Source of the DNA: Paenibacillus agilis
GTDB lineage: Bacteria; Bacillota; Bacilli; Paenibacillales; Paenibacillaceae
Length of the DNA stretch: 64,000 nucleotides
Assembly (NCBI RefSeq): GCF_007786455.1
Contig: NZ_VNJK01000001.1
Span: 1,138,074-1,202,073, forward strand
Reading direction: 5' to 3'
Shown here: positions 32,896 to 41,408 of the stretch, in pieces
Layout: every line of letters begins with the position of its first letter
Position numbering within the stretch: the first letter of the stretch is position 1
Translations under genes and position numbers: made by a program
The notes under the pieces: model-generated
Seen by the model: the letters and a program-made list of their open reading frames with translations, nothing else
What the model was told of the DNA's origin: nothing
Database searches by the model: none

Positions 32896-33714
32896 ATGAT
32901 TGAGTTAAAAAACGTAAACAAGAGCTTCGGAAATGTCCCCATATTAAAACATATTGATCTGCATGTTAACAAGGGAGAAACAGTCGTTATTATCGGGCCC
33001 TCTGGATCAGGGAAGTCGACGTTACTGCGCTGCTTGAATTTGCTTGAGCAGCCGACGAGCGGTTATTTGCGCATAGCAAATGATTCGCTTCAGTTCAAGG
33101 AAGGCGATTCGCTCAAACAGGCTGATATAATGAAAATACGGCTGCATACGGGAATGGTGTTTCAAGCCCATCATTTATTTCCGCATATGACTGCGGTGCA
33201 AAATGTAATGGAAGGGCTCGTTACCGTTAGACGCCAAACGAAGGCTGAAGCTCGGACTGCAGCTCTTCGTTTGTTGAAGAAAGTAGGATTGGCGGATAAG
33301 GCAGATTCTTTTCCATTCCAGCTATCTGGAGGTCAACAGCAGCGCGTCGGTATTGCGAGAGCATTGGCATTGGAACCTAATGTATTGCTGTTCGATGAAC
33401 CTACTTCTGCGCTTGACCCTGAGATTGTGGGGGAAGTGCTTAATGTGATGGATGATCTCAAGCAGGAAGGGATGACGATGGTCATTGTTACACATGAAAT
33501 GCAATTTGCTCGCCTTATTGCTGATCATGTTGTTTTCCTTGATCAAGGAGTCGTTATTGAAGAAGGCTCACCGGATCAGGTATTTGATGCTCCGACTAAG
33601 GAACGTACGAAGCAGTTCCTGCAGCGCCTTGATTGGATGCGAGAACGTATCCCGACTTTCCCCGAATCAGAAGTATTAATTCAAATGGACGAAAAGATCG
33701 GCATCGTTCATTAG
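32896..33714 (+). CDS. tcyC: Amino-acid ABC transporter ATP-binding protein
   Basis: The 272-residue ATPase has Walker A GPSGSGKST, Q-loop MVFQAHHLFPHMT, signature LSGGQQQR, Walker B LLFDEPTSALDPE and H-loop VTHEM. It carries roughly 25 residues beyond the usual end after KQFLQRL. GGGGGCAACGTT gives the ribosome site. It completes the tcyABC-like operon. Confidence 0.93.
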   Translation: MIELKNVNKSFGNVPILKHIDLHVNKGETVVIIGPSGSGKSTLLRCLNLLEQPTSGYLRIANDSLQFKEGDSLKQADIMKIRLHTGMVFQAHHLFPHMTAVQNVMEGLVTVRRQTKAEARTAALRLLKKVGLADKADSFPFQLSGGQQQRVGIARALALEPNVLLFDEPTSALDPEIVGEVLNVMDDLKQEGMTMVIVTHEMQFARLIADHVVFLDQGVVIEEGSPDQVFDAPTKERTKQFLQRLDWMRERIPTFPESEVLIQMDEKIGIVH

Positions 33715-33727
33715 AACAAAATAAAGC

Positions 33728-33769
33728 GAGACAGCCGAGGTGAGTGGTTCACCATCGCTGTCTCTTTTT
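33728..33769 (+). terminator. Terminator of the ABC transporter operon
   Basis: GAGACAGC (33728-33735) pairs with GCTGTCTC (33757-33764), with inner GGTGA/TTCACC pairing, followed by five T residues. Confidence 0.88.
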
Positions 33770-33848
33770 GTTTTAGCGAATATTATCATTCGTATTGTAC
33801 ATGTTCTGCATAACGATTTCGTAATGACCAAGTACACCAGTTTCTTGT

Positions 33849-34466
33849 TTACTGTTTCTTTGTGGCTTGTTGAACGATGCTAATAAGTTCACTGCTATAA
33901 GTCTCCAAATCTACACTCTTCGTTGAAGGGCTCAGCATGTACTCAGCAATCGAACCTTGAACGACATTCGCCATTACGGATATATGAAAGGTTCCAAATA
34001 CCCCTTGCTGCTGACCTTCTCGCAAAATATCCCGCAGCGTACTCATCAATTCATCTTCCTCAGCGCCTAATTTGTAATACGGAACTTGCTCAGGCGTTCG
34101 CGCATTGAAAAAAATTTCGATCAGTGCGTTTTGATGAGCAGGATGCGTGACCTGATAAGCTAGACTGGAAGCGATATAAGCTTCCAACTTCTCTTCAGAT
34201 GTGTGTCTCTGATTAACCCTTTCTAAAATATAAGAAGTGTATCGCTCTACAAGCTTAATAATCAGATGATTCATCAGATCGTTCTTATCGGAAAAGTGGT
34301 AGGAGATAAGCGCCGTACTAATTCCCGCCCGTTTCGCAATTTTAGCTAAGCTGGCATTTACATATCCGATATCATCAAGGGTCTGGACAGCAGCCTCAAT
34401 AATTTGTTCACGTCTTGCAGCTGCAATAAATGATTGCTTTCCTTCGGGTTTACTATCTTGGTTCAT
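33849..34466 (-). CDS. TetR-family regulator (BetI-like)
   Basis: The 205-residue protein has an N-terminal TetR helix-turn-helix (REQIIEAAVQTLDDIGYVNASLAKIAKRAGISTALISYHFSDKNDLMNHLI, about 18-68) and a helical ligand domain with HPAHQNALIEIFFNAR. Ligand unknown. The interrupted membrane-protein gene lies 24 bp upstream on the same strand, so the two may form an operon, with the regulator controlling a small membrane transporter. Confidence 0.88.
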   Translation of the reverse strand: MNQDSKPEGKQSFIAAARREQIIEAAVQTLDDIGYVNASLAKIAKRAGISTALISYHFSDKNDLMNHLIIKLVERYTSYILERVNQRHTSEEKLEAYIASSLAYQVTHPAHQNALIEIFFNARTPEQVPYYKLGAEEDELMSTLRDILREGQQQGVFGTFHISVMANVVQGSIAEYMLSPSTKSVDLETYSSELISIVQQATKKQ

Positions 34467-34490
34467 CTAACATCGCCTCAATTGTCGCAA

Positions 34491-34874
34491 TTATTTGGAT
34501 TTTGTCTGATTTAATTTCCCGAGCAATAATAAAGCTAAGACGATAATGGGAATCACTAAATTACTTGGATCCATGAATACTGACAAGAGCATAAATGGAA
34601 TGATGGACAACCCGAGTTTTAACATATTCCATCCAGACGGTTTGCCTAGTAGAAACAGCATGGTTGCTGTAATACAGAGTATCCCAAGCATCCTAATGCA
34701 TGCAACCCGTATCCAGCCGTACCAAGGAAAATCTAGTGCATTCATATTATCGATGTACATATATCAAGTATACCAGAGTGCAGTCCCTCCAAGTAATACA
34801 CTTAGAAAAGGAATGACTTTTTGCAGCCAGTCAGGCATTAGAGCGATAGAGTGTTCTTGTTTGTTGGTCGTCAT
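34491..34874 (-). pseudogene. Small membrane protein gene interrupted by an in-frame TGA
   Basis: A gene with a good ribosome site (GGAGGCCTC) starts at ATG 34874 and reads MTTNKQEHSIALMPDWLQKV then a TM helix. At 34766-34764 it meets TGA directly after WYT. The same frame then continues with an ATG at 34760 for 89 more residues and about three TM helices. The second part has no ribosome site of its own. The simplest reading is one roughly 127-residue membrane protein broken by a single nonsense codon (TGA where TGG would fit); read-through or a two-gene arrangement is less likely. Confidence 0.65.
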
Positions 34875-34969
34875 GTTGAGGCCTCCATAATGAAAACATT
34901 GAGTTTATGTTTAAATAATTGATTTATAGGCTCAATGCTAAATTGGAGGAAAGTTGTGAGCATGCAAAT

Positions 34970-34998
34970 ACACCCTGCCAAAGGGGAAGGCAGGGTGT
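34970..34998 (-). terminator. Terminator of the catE-like gene
   Basis: A perfect 10-bp stem ACACCCTGCC/GGCAGGGTGT (34970-34979, 34989-34998) lies 45 bp past the stop. The following T content on the minus strand is modest. Confidence 0.65.
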
Positions 34999-35042
34999 TA
35001 GGTTCCAATGATATTAAATTTACCGTCGACATTGCGAACGGA

Positions 35043-35888
35043 TTACACTTGCAATTGAATTCGGTTGCCTGACGGATCCATCGTTACAAAATGACCCTTC
35101 TCTTCTTGGACAGCTTCACCGATCTCTTTCAACTGAGCAATAATACGTTGTCTTTCAGCCTCAGTCGGGAATACGATTGCATAGGATTCCAAGCCTGTAC
35201 TGTTTGCAGGCGGGGTAGGAGCACCAACTCCAGCCCATGTATTCAATCCAATATGGTGATGGTATTTACCTGTCGAAATAAATAGCGCCTGAGGGCCGAA
35301 GCGGTTTACCACTTCAAATCCAAGGCCTTTTGTATAAAATTGCTCTGCTTTAGCTAAATCCGCAACATGAAGATGAATATGCCCCATAATGGTTCCAGCT
35401 GGAAGGCCACTCCATTTTCCAGTTTCATTCGTCATAAGTTCTGGGAAATCCAGTGGATCGGTTGTCATTGCGACGATACCATTATTCCAGTCCCAAACTC
35501 CAGGATTACGATCGGTATAGATTTCGATTCCATTTCCGTCTGGATCAGATAAGTACAGGGCTTCACTTACAAGATGATCAGCCGCTCCAATTTGAATATC
35601 AAGTTCTACAAAGTGACGTACGATATTAGCTAGATCGGAACGATCTGGTAGCAATAGAGCGAAATGATATAGGCCAGTTGTTCTTGGTTGCTTCGATACA
35701 ACTTGCTCGGGCTGCTCGATGGTTAACAAAGTCGTTTTGCCATCAGCAGTCAATTCCGCGCTTGTGCTAGATTGCTTCAGCACTTTAAACCCGATGACTT
35801 CTTGATAGAAGGCGAGAGAGCGCTCTAAGCTTTGTACCTTTAGATTGACTTGGCCTACAAAAGTATTCGGTTCCTGATGGAAATTCAT
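35043..35888 (-). CDS. catE: CatE-like extradiol dioxygenase / glyoxalase (VOC superfamily)
   Basis: The 281-residue protein has two VOC modules. Metal ligands typical of catechol 2,3-dioxygenase-type enzymes appear: HIHLHV near 165-170, HHHIGLNTW near 215, and Glu in the early GIEIYTDR strand. Length and sequence match Bacillus CatE, which cleaves catechol or detoxifies quinone-type compounds. TGGAGGCAATC precedes the ATG. It is divergent from a VOC-protein/TetR operon with inverted repeats between them. Confidence 0.87.
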   Translation of the reverse strand: MNFHQEPNTFVGQVNLKVQSLERSLAFYQEVIGFKVLKQSSTSAELTADGKTTLLTIEQPEQVVSKQPRTTGLYHFALLLPDRSDLANIVRHFVELDIQIGAADHLVSEALYLSDPDGNGIEIYTDRNPGVWDWNNGIVAMTTDPLDFPELMTNETGKWSGLPAGTIMGHIHLHVADLAKAEQFYTKGLGFEVVNRFGPQALFISTGKYHHHIGLNTWAGVGAPTPPANSTGLESYAIVFPTEAERQRIIAQLKEIGEAVQEEKGHFVTMDPSGNRIQLQV

Positions 35889-36050
35889 AATGATTGCCTC
35901 CTTGTGTACATTTCATATATTGAGTGTTTAGTAGCATTTATAAATGGATTAGGACATTAATTAATATGCTGTCAATTCACTTACTTTTAGTAATGAAATA
36001 ACTATAACTTACAAATATAATGTTGTCAAATATAAAAATAAGTTCGCTAT

Positions 36051-36077
36051 AAATGAACAAAAATAATACGTTCATTT
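36051..36077. promoter_or_regulatory. Inverted repeat between catE and VOC gene, candidate operator
   Basis: AAATGAAC (36051-36058) and GTTCATTT (36070-36077) form a perfect 8-11-8 repeat immediately upstream of a TATAAT box at 36081-36086. It is suited to TetR-type binding. Confidence 0.55.
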
Positions 36078-36126
36078 TAATATAATGTATAGATTACGCT
36101 AAACCTATTCATATAAATACATAGTT

Positions 36127-36145
36127 TACATACATTCGGTATGTA
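36127..36145. promoter_or_regulatory. Inverted repeat at the VOC gene leader, candidate TetR operator
   Basis: TACATAC (36127-36133) and GTATGTA (36139-36145) form a perfect 7-5-7 repeat about 45 bp before the VOC start codon and downstream of the predicted -10. Probable target of the regulator at 36702-37301. Confidence 0.6.
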
Positions 36146-36188
36146 TGTTAAATTGAATCCATACCAAATTTTAGAGGAGATTACTCAT

Positions 36189-36641
36189 ATGAAAATATCC
36201 AGCTTTTATCCTGTCGTTTTATCAGAACAAGTTGCCGCAAGTGCTGCCTTTTACAAAGATTACTTTGGATTCGAGGTCGTTTTTGAATCGGACTGGTATG
36301 TAAGCTTACGATTGTCTAATGGCGATATGTCATATGAGCTCGCAATTATGGACCCTACTCATGCAACGATACCTGCTGCCTTTCAGCATAAAGTGCAGGG
36401 TTTGATTCTGAACTTTGAAGTGGAAGATGTCGATGCAGAGTATGAGCGACTGATTCAAACTGCGAAGCTTCCTCTTCACTCGGATATAAAGGATGAGGCG
36501 TTCGGACAGAGACATTTCATCACGGCAGACCCTAACGGGGTATTAATTGATGTCATTACAATCATCCCTCCTTCAGAAGAGTTTTTGAGTCAGTACAATG
36601 AAACCGTTTGGGATGAAAGCAAGGAACATAAAGAAAATTAA
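36189..36641 (+). CDS. VOC-family (glyoxalase/bleomycin-resistance type) protein
   Basis: The 150-residue protein is a single glyoxalase-fold unit: [27 protein letters not shown] at the N-terminus, [17 protein letters not shown] in the middle and [19 protein letters not shown] at the end. Such proteins bind drugs or act as metal-dependent isomerases; none of these can be chosen here. ATG 36189 follows AGAGGAGATTA. It is co-oriented with a TetR gene 60 bp downstream. Confidence 0.85.
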   Translation: MKISSFYPVVLSEQVAASAAFYKDYFGFEVVFESDWYVSLRLSNGDMSYELAIMDPTHATIPAAFQHKVQGLILNFEVEDVDAEYERLIQTAKLPLHSDIKDEAFGQRHFITADPNGVLIDVITIIPPSEEFLSQYNETVWDESKEHKEN

Positions 36642-36701
36642 ATAGAGTATGGATGTATACGGAGATTACAAAATAGATCGAATGGAGTTATAGATAAGGA
36701 A

Positions 36702-37301
36702 ATGAAGAGAAACAAAGCAGATACAGATGAAACGATTCGTCAGTTGATTGAAGTGGGTAGAGCCCATTTTACGGAGCATGGATATGCGGATACATCATTG
36801 GAATCGATCGTTCAGGATGCACAGTTAACACGCGGGGCGCTCTACCATCATTTTGGAAATAAAAAAGGATTGTTCCGTGTTGTACTAGAATCGGTTCAGC
36901 AGGAAGTTGCCGAGTTTTTAGAGCAAGCAGCTTCTAGGAGTGAAGACATGTGGGAACAGCTTCATTTTGGATGTCGTGCATTTGTTATTGCTGCGGTAGA
37001 GCCTCGACGCAAACAAATTATGCTTATAGATGGCCCATCTGTGTTAGGGTGGGAAGAGTGGCGCATGCTCGATGAGAAGCATTCGATGCGTCTGCTGCGT
37101 GAGCAGCTTCAATCGATGAAAGAACATGGTTATCTACATCCTGTGTCGATTGATGCGATTACTCATTTTCTATCAGGGGCATTAAATGAAATCTCGCTCT
37201 GGAATGCGCAGCAATCCGACTCCGAACAATCTATGGAAGAAACGATGAACGTAATTTCACTGTTCCTGGAAGGATTTAAGCGTAGATCGTCTAATATGTA
37301 G
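36702..37301 (+). CDS. TetR-family transcriptional regulator
   Basis: The 199-residue protein has the TetR DNA-binding domain (IRQLIEVGRAHFTEHGYADTSLESIVQDAQLTRGALYHHFGNKKGLFRVVLESV, about 11-65), followed by a C-terminal domain with DGPSVLGWEEWRMLDE typical of a TetR subgroup (TetR_C). It probably represses its own operon with the VOC gene through the inverted repeats at 36051-36077 and 36127-36145. Confidence 0.9.
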   Translation: MKRNKADTDETIRQLIEVGRAHFTEHGYADTSLESIVQDAQLTRGALYHHFGNKKGLFRVVLESVQQEVAEFLEQAASRSEDMWEQLHFGCRAFVIAAVEPRRKQIMLIDGPSVLGWEEWRMLDEKHSMRLLREQLQSMKEHGYLHPVSIDAITHFLSGALNEISLWNAQQSDSEQSMEETMNVISLFLEGFKRRSSNM

Positions 37302-37398
37302 ATAATGTCATGCCGCAGCTTGTCTATACGATGATGAGGACCCATATCGTCTTGGAACAACAACACGGCGTATCGAATAGGTGAAAGAGGTATCCAAT

Positions 37399-37863
37399 AT
37401 GATTATGGTGAGTTCTTGTCTTGCTGGTTTGGAAGTCAGATATAATGGTACCCATTGTTTGCATGATAAGTTAAAGCAGCTAGTCGATAATAAACAAGCA
37501 ATAACGGTATGTCCCGAGCTTATGGGAGGATTGCCAACGCCAAGAGAGCCAGCCGAAATTGTTGAGGGTGATGGCTATGATGTATTGAACGGTGCTGCCT
37601 TCATTAAGGATCGTTCAGGAGTAGATGTGACTGCTGCCTATATGGAAGGGGCTATGCGAACGCTGGAGTTGGCTCAACAACTTGAAGCTACGCTTGTAGT
37701 CTTGAAGGAGAACAGTCCGTCCTGCGGCAGTTCAATGATTTATAATGGCAAGTTTATAGGCGAGAAAATAGCGGGGAACGGTATTACCGCTGCTTTGTTG
37801 AAGAAGCATGGCTTTAGCGTTATATCTGAAGATGACTTTGTGCAAATGCTGCAAGAACTTTAA
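37399..37863 (+). CDS. DUF523-family protein
   Basis: The 154-residue protein carries the conserved cysteines of DUF523: VSSCLAGLEVRYNG at the N-terminus, TVCPELMGGLPTPREPAEI near 45-60 and LKENSPSCGSSMIYNG near 108-120. The family is of unknown function; the cysteine pattern suggests metal or Fe-S binding. ATG 37399 follows AAAGAGGTATCC. Confidence 0.9.
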   Translation: MIMVSSCLAGLEVRYNGTHCLHDKLKQLVDNKQAITVCPELMGGLPTPREPAEIVEGDGYDVLNGAAFIKDRSGVDVTAAYMEGAMRTLELAQQLEATLVVLKENSPSCGSSMIYNGKFIGEKIAGNGITAALLKKHGFSVISEDDFVQMLQEL

Positions 37864-37942
37864 GTGCGATAACTAGTACATTTTATTGGCTGAAAAGGTT
37901 AACCTCTATATTGAAATGTACAATCCGAACCGAAAATTACGA

Positions 37943-37980
37943 ACAGGGGCGAAGATATTTCTTTAGCCCCTTGTTTTTTG
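37943..37980 (+). terminator. Terminator after the DUF523 gene
   Basis: GGGGC (37946-37950) pairs with GCCCC (37966-37970), extended by A-T pairs, followed by TTGTTTTTTG. Confidence 0.75.
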
Positions 37981-38156
37981 TTCCTTCTGATAGAAATGAT
38001 CCGGTTTTCAAATAGTCTGAAAGGATCAAAAATAAGTGGAATATAAGGAAAAGACTTGTAATTTATCGGTATCTATCGCAATATATAAATATTACATATG
38101 AAAATACTAGAAATTATGTACTATTTTAAACTTGCATAAAAGGGGTTAATCAGCAC

Positions 38157-38990
38157 ATGAAAATGGTCAAAATGAAGAAGTCTATTTTTATCGCAACTAT
38201 GGTTTCTGTAAGTCTTATGTCCGGTGCAGTAGCTGTTGTTGCTTCAAATGGCATGGAAAAAATTTCGGCATTCCTGAATCATAAGGTTCAATTTAAAGTA
38301 GATGGGAACGAGTGGACACCTAAGAGTGACAACGGCAGCAAATTGGCGCCGGTTGTTTACAAAGGGACAACTTATCTGCCTGCACGTGCGGTTGCAGAAG
38401 CAGTTGATGCAGAAGTGAAGTGGAATGGTGCTACGCAAACGATTACGATTAATACAGGTAAAGGTTCTACAGGAGGTACTTCTACAAAGCCAACTGAAAA
38501 GCCTGATAAGCCAGTAGAAGTTCCGCAAGCAAATGGTATCATTAAGCTTGGCGATAAAGAAGAGACAACGAAAAAAATGCGTGAGCAGGCAGTAACGCTT
38601 ATTAAATTGTACGGTGAAGCGCTCGAGACGGGCAGCACGAAAAAGTACGATGAATATATTACAAAAATTACAGCTGATAAATACCCTAACTCTCCAATTC
38701 GCGATGGACATCAGCATTACAAAGATAAGTTCAAAAAGAAAGTAGACGAAGTTATCGCTGCGAATTCCAAAGAAAAAATAGCAGAGTATGCAAAAGCAAT
38801 GAAGGCAGTTACGTTGGATCAAGTTGAAGATTATCATATTAGCGATAAGAACGAGTACAGTCAATCGTTCTCCTTTAAGTACTTCCCTAAAGGCTGGACT
38901 GCGTTCAGCAGCACTTATGTGTACTTCGAGTTCGGTGCAACGAAGTATAAAGGTACAGACTATGAGCTGTTTGCAGCCTATATTAACTAA
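38157..38990 (+). CDS. Secreted stalk-domain (copper amine oxidase N-like) protein
   Basis: The 277-residue protein has a signal peptide (KKSIFIATMVSVSLMSGAVAV), a stalk domain (about 45-100; APVVYKGTTYLPARAVAEAVDAEVKWNGATQTITI), a Gly/Thr/Pro/Lys linker and an unknown lysine-rich C-terminal domain (about 130-277). Stalk domains of this type are abundant in cell-surface proteins of Paenibacillus. No enzyme motif is visible. Confidence 0.85.
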   Translation: MKMVKMKKSIFIATMVSVSLMSGAVAVVASNGMEKISAFLNHKVQFKVDGNEWTPKSDNGSKLAPVVYKGTTYLPARAVAEAVDAEVKWNGATQTITINTGKGSTGGTSTKPTEKPDKPVEVPQANGIIKLGDKEETTKKMREQAVTLIKLYGEALETGSTKKYDEYITKITADKYPNSPIRDGHQHYKDKFKKKVDEVIAANSKEKIAEYAKAMKAVTLDQVEDYHISDKNEYSQSFSFKYFPKGWTAFSSTYVYFEFGATKYKGTDYELFAAYIN

Positions 38991-39032
38991 TATAGGCGCG
39001 GTATTTTCTAACTAATCTCATTATGGAATCAT

Positions 39033-39118
39033 AAAAAAAGCCTCCATTTCCGCTGGAATGGGACCTTCTCCTGTCTACAAACAGGGTAGTCCCTGAATAG
39101 TGGTTTGGGGGCTTTTTT
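39033..39118 (+). terminator. Large branched terminator after the stalk-domain gene
   Basis: AAAAAAAGCCTCC (39033-39045) pairs with GGGGGCTTTTTT (39107-39118). The 60-nt interior holds further pairing (GGGAC/GTCCC and CCTGT/ACAGG), so the structure is branched rather than a simple hairpin. The rest of the gap to 39400 shows no gene. Confidence 0.75.
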
Positions 39119-39399
39119 CGCCTCCAGTCTTCGAACAAGCCGCTGCTAGTTGTCGCTCACGGGAGTATAAGTGTGAATGAGCAGCGAATTGCTACTTCAT
39201 TTTTTAGTAAGAATTAATACAAAAGATCCGAGATATGGATTGCTTCCCATCTGGATTTACGGTATAAATAGTTTCGTTATCATCTGTTACTAACTGGGCT
39301 TTTGATTATTGTGAAAGAAAGTTAGCATATAAAAAGAGGATAAGTCGTATTTATATCGAAATCGTGACATAGGATGCGCTTGAAAGGAGCGGCTGTTGG

Positions 39400-40296
39400 A
39401 TGGTAAGACCCCATATGATAGAACGTGATAAAATCCAATTCAATAACCCTTCATTCCCGCTAATGGCAACGACAACAGAAGGAGTAAGCCCTGGATTCCA
39501 GCGGCTTCATTGGCATGTAGCCATGGAGATGAATTACATCCGTCAAGGATCCGGGTATTACTTGATTAATGGTATTAAGGTGCCTTTTAGGCAAGGCGAT
39601 TTGATTATGATAAATGGCAATGATGTTCATCGGGCATTCGAACAGGAACAGCTCGTGATGGATGTTATTTTATTCGAACCTTCTTTATTAGCAGTTGATC
39701 TTAAATATGACCCAGATATCTTGCGTCCGTTTCGTGAAATAGGAGTGTCGTTCTCTCCACTTGTTGCGGGTGAGCAGCGGGTGTCGACAGATTTAATCCA
39801 TCTTTTTAGAGCGATAATGGATGAAATCAATCATGAACGACCATCCGCTTTGACCCTCGCCCGCGCCTATTTGCTGCAGTTTCTCGCACTTGCCAATCGT
39901 CATTTAGCATTGTCTGAAGTTCCGCTTGCACCGGTGAAGCACCGAGGAATGAATGCAATAAAGGAAGTTATTCATACGATGGAAATGAATATGGCTTATC
40001 CATGGACGCTTGGGGAATTGGCGGATCTCGTTCATTTAAGCCCGTCACGCTTTAGCGCATTATTCCAACAAACGGTTGGCACGTCACCCATGGATTATTT
40101 GATTCAGCTGAGATTGACCCAAGCTGTTCATTTGCTAGAATCGACGGAGCTGAAAGTTATTGATATTGCTGAACGATGCGGCTTTCGTAACTTATCTAAC
40201 TTCAATCGATTGTTTAAGCAGCATATTGGAACATCGCCAAGTGATGTTAGACAACACTATGAAGGCGTTTCCAATCTTGTGGAGACAGTAAGATAG
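39400..40296 (+). CDS. AraC-family transcriptional regulator
   Basis: The 298-residue protein has an N-terminal cupin sensor (HWHVAMEMNYIRQGSGYYLINGIKVPFRQGDLIMINGNDVHRAFE) and a C-terminal double helix-turn-helix (about 195-290; PWTLGELADLVHLSPSRFSALFQQTVGTSPMDYLIQLRL and VIDIAERCGFRNLSNFNRLFKQHIGTSPSDVR). It is 110 bp upstream of a sugar kinase and a GH4 glycosidase on the same strand and probably senses a related sugar. Confidence 0.92.
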   Translation: MVRPHMIERDKIQFNNPSFPLMATTTEGVSPGFQRLHWHVAMEMNYIRQGSGYYLINGIKVPFRQGDLIMINGNDVHRAFEQEQLVMDVILFEPSLLAVDLKYDPDILRPFREIGVSFSPLVAGEQRVSTDLIHLFRAIMDEINHERPSALTLARAYLLQFLALANRHLALSEVPLAPVKHRGMNAIKEVIHTMEMNMAYPWTLGELADLVHLSPSRFSALFQQTVGTSPMDYLIQLRLTQAVHLLESTELKVIDIAERCGFRNLSNFNRLFKQHIGTSPSDVRQHYEGVSNLVETVR

Positions 40297-40405
40297 TATC
40301 AGTCATTAACGGTATAGTAGTAGTTTGCCAGATCGTAAAGGTGTATCGTTAGGATAGATATGGAGCGAATCATTACTAACTCTAGGTGTGACAGGAGAGA
40401 GAACG

Positions 40406-41383
40406 ATGGGCATTTACTTGGGTGTAGACGCAGGCGGAAGCAAGACACATGCCGTCATCACCGATCATAACGGCCAAGTGCTCGGCAAGGGGCATGCAGG
40501 CAACGGTAATCATCAGGTCAACCGCCAAGTGGCAGAAAGTAATATTCGTCAAGCATGTGAAGGAGCTTTGCAGGAAGCGGGAGTTACGCATGAGCAAGTA
40601 AATTACGCTTACTTTGGTTTGGCTGGAGCGGATCGTGAAGTGGATTATGAAATTTTGCGTCCGATGATAGCAGGCTTGGGCTTCCCTCGACATCATATTA
40701 CTTGCGATACGATGATTGGCATGCGTGCAGGTACGAATCAAGCGCATGGCGCAGTCATCATTTGTGGAACGGGATTCAACAGCGCTGCCCGTAATCGTGC
40801 AGGAGACGAACTGCAATATGGCGGATTTGGCTACAAGTATGGAGATGGATATGGAGCGGGATCAAGCTTAGCTATGCTAGCATTCCGTTCGGTAATGCGT
40901 GCGTGGGATGGTCGTGGACCTAAAACGGCGCTTACAGATATGGTACTCCGACATATGAATATGAGCAGTGCGGAGCAATTGTTTAATGAAGTATTAGATG
41001 GGAAACGCTCCATACCACTTGATTTGGCGAAGACTTTGTTTGAGGCAGCTCAAGTAGGTGATCAGATTGCAATTGATATTTTGACAACCGAAGGAGAAGA
41101 GCTAGGCAATGCTGTTGTGGCGCTCATTCGTAGATTGAATATGTCCGAAGACAAGTTCGATATCGTATATATCGGAAGTGTTTTAAATAAAGGAAGCGGC
41201 GCATTTTTGACAGATGCAATTGAGCGAGTCGTAGCTGAACATGCGCCGAATGCAAGCTGTGTTAGATTGACGGCTGATCCAGTAGCAGGAGCTGTTATGA
41301 GTGCTATGGAATGCGATGGATTAACGTTAAGCGAAGAACTAGAAACGCGTATGAAGTCTTTAACATTTGAATTGATATCCTAG
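40406..41383 (+). CDS. BadF/BcrA-type ATPase, probable N-acetylglucosamine kinase
   Basis: The 325-residue protein has the actin-like ATPase fold: LGVDAGGSKTHAVITD (phosphate 1), YFGLAGADREVDYE, VIICGTGFNSAAR (phosphate 2) and GYGAGSSLAML. Proteins of this BadF/BadG/BcrA group with a GH4 partner are usually N-acetylglucosamine-type sugar kinases; the substrate is inferred. ATG 40406 follows AGGAGAGAG. The GH4 gene starts 25 bp after its stop. Confidence 0.87.
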   Translation: MGIYLGVDAGGSKTHAVITDHNGQVLGKGHAGNGNHQVNRQVAESNIRQACEGALQEAGVTHEQVNYAYFGLAGADREVDYEILRPMIAGLGFPRHHITCDTMIGMRAGTNQAHGAVIICGTGFNSAARNRAGDELQYGGFGYKYGDGYGAGSSLAMLAFRSVMRAWDGRGPKTALTDMVLRHMNMSSAEQLFNEVLDGKRSIPLDLAKTLFEAAQVGDQIAIDILTTEGEELGNAVVALIRRLNMSEDKFDIVYIGSVLNKGSGAFLTDAIERVVAEHAPNASCVRLTADPVAGAVMSAMECDGLTLSEELETRMKSLTFELIS

Positions 41384-41408
41384 TGTGCATAATGAGGAGG
41401 AGAACTGG

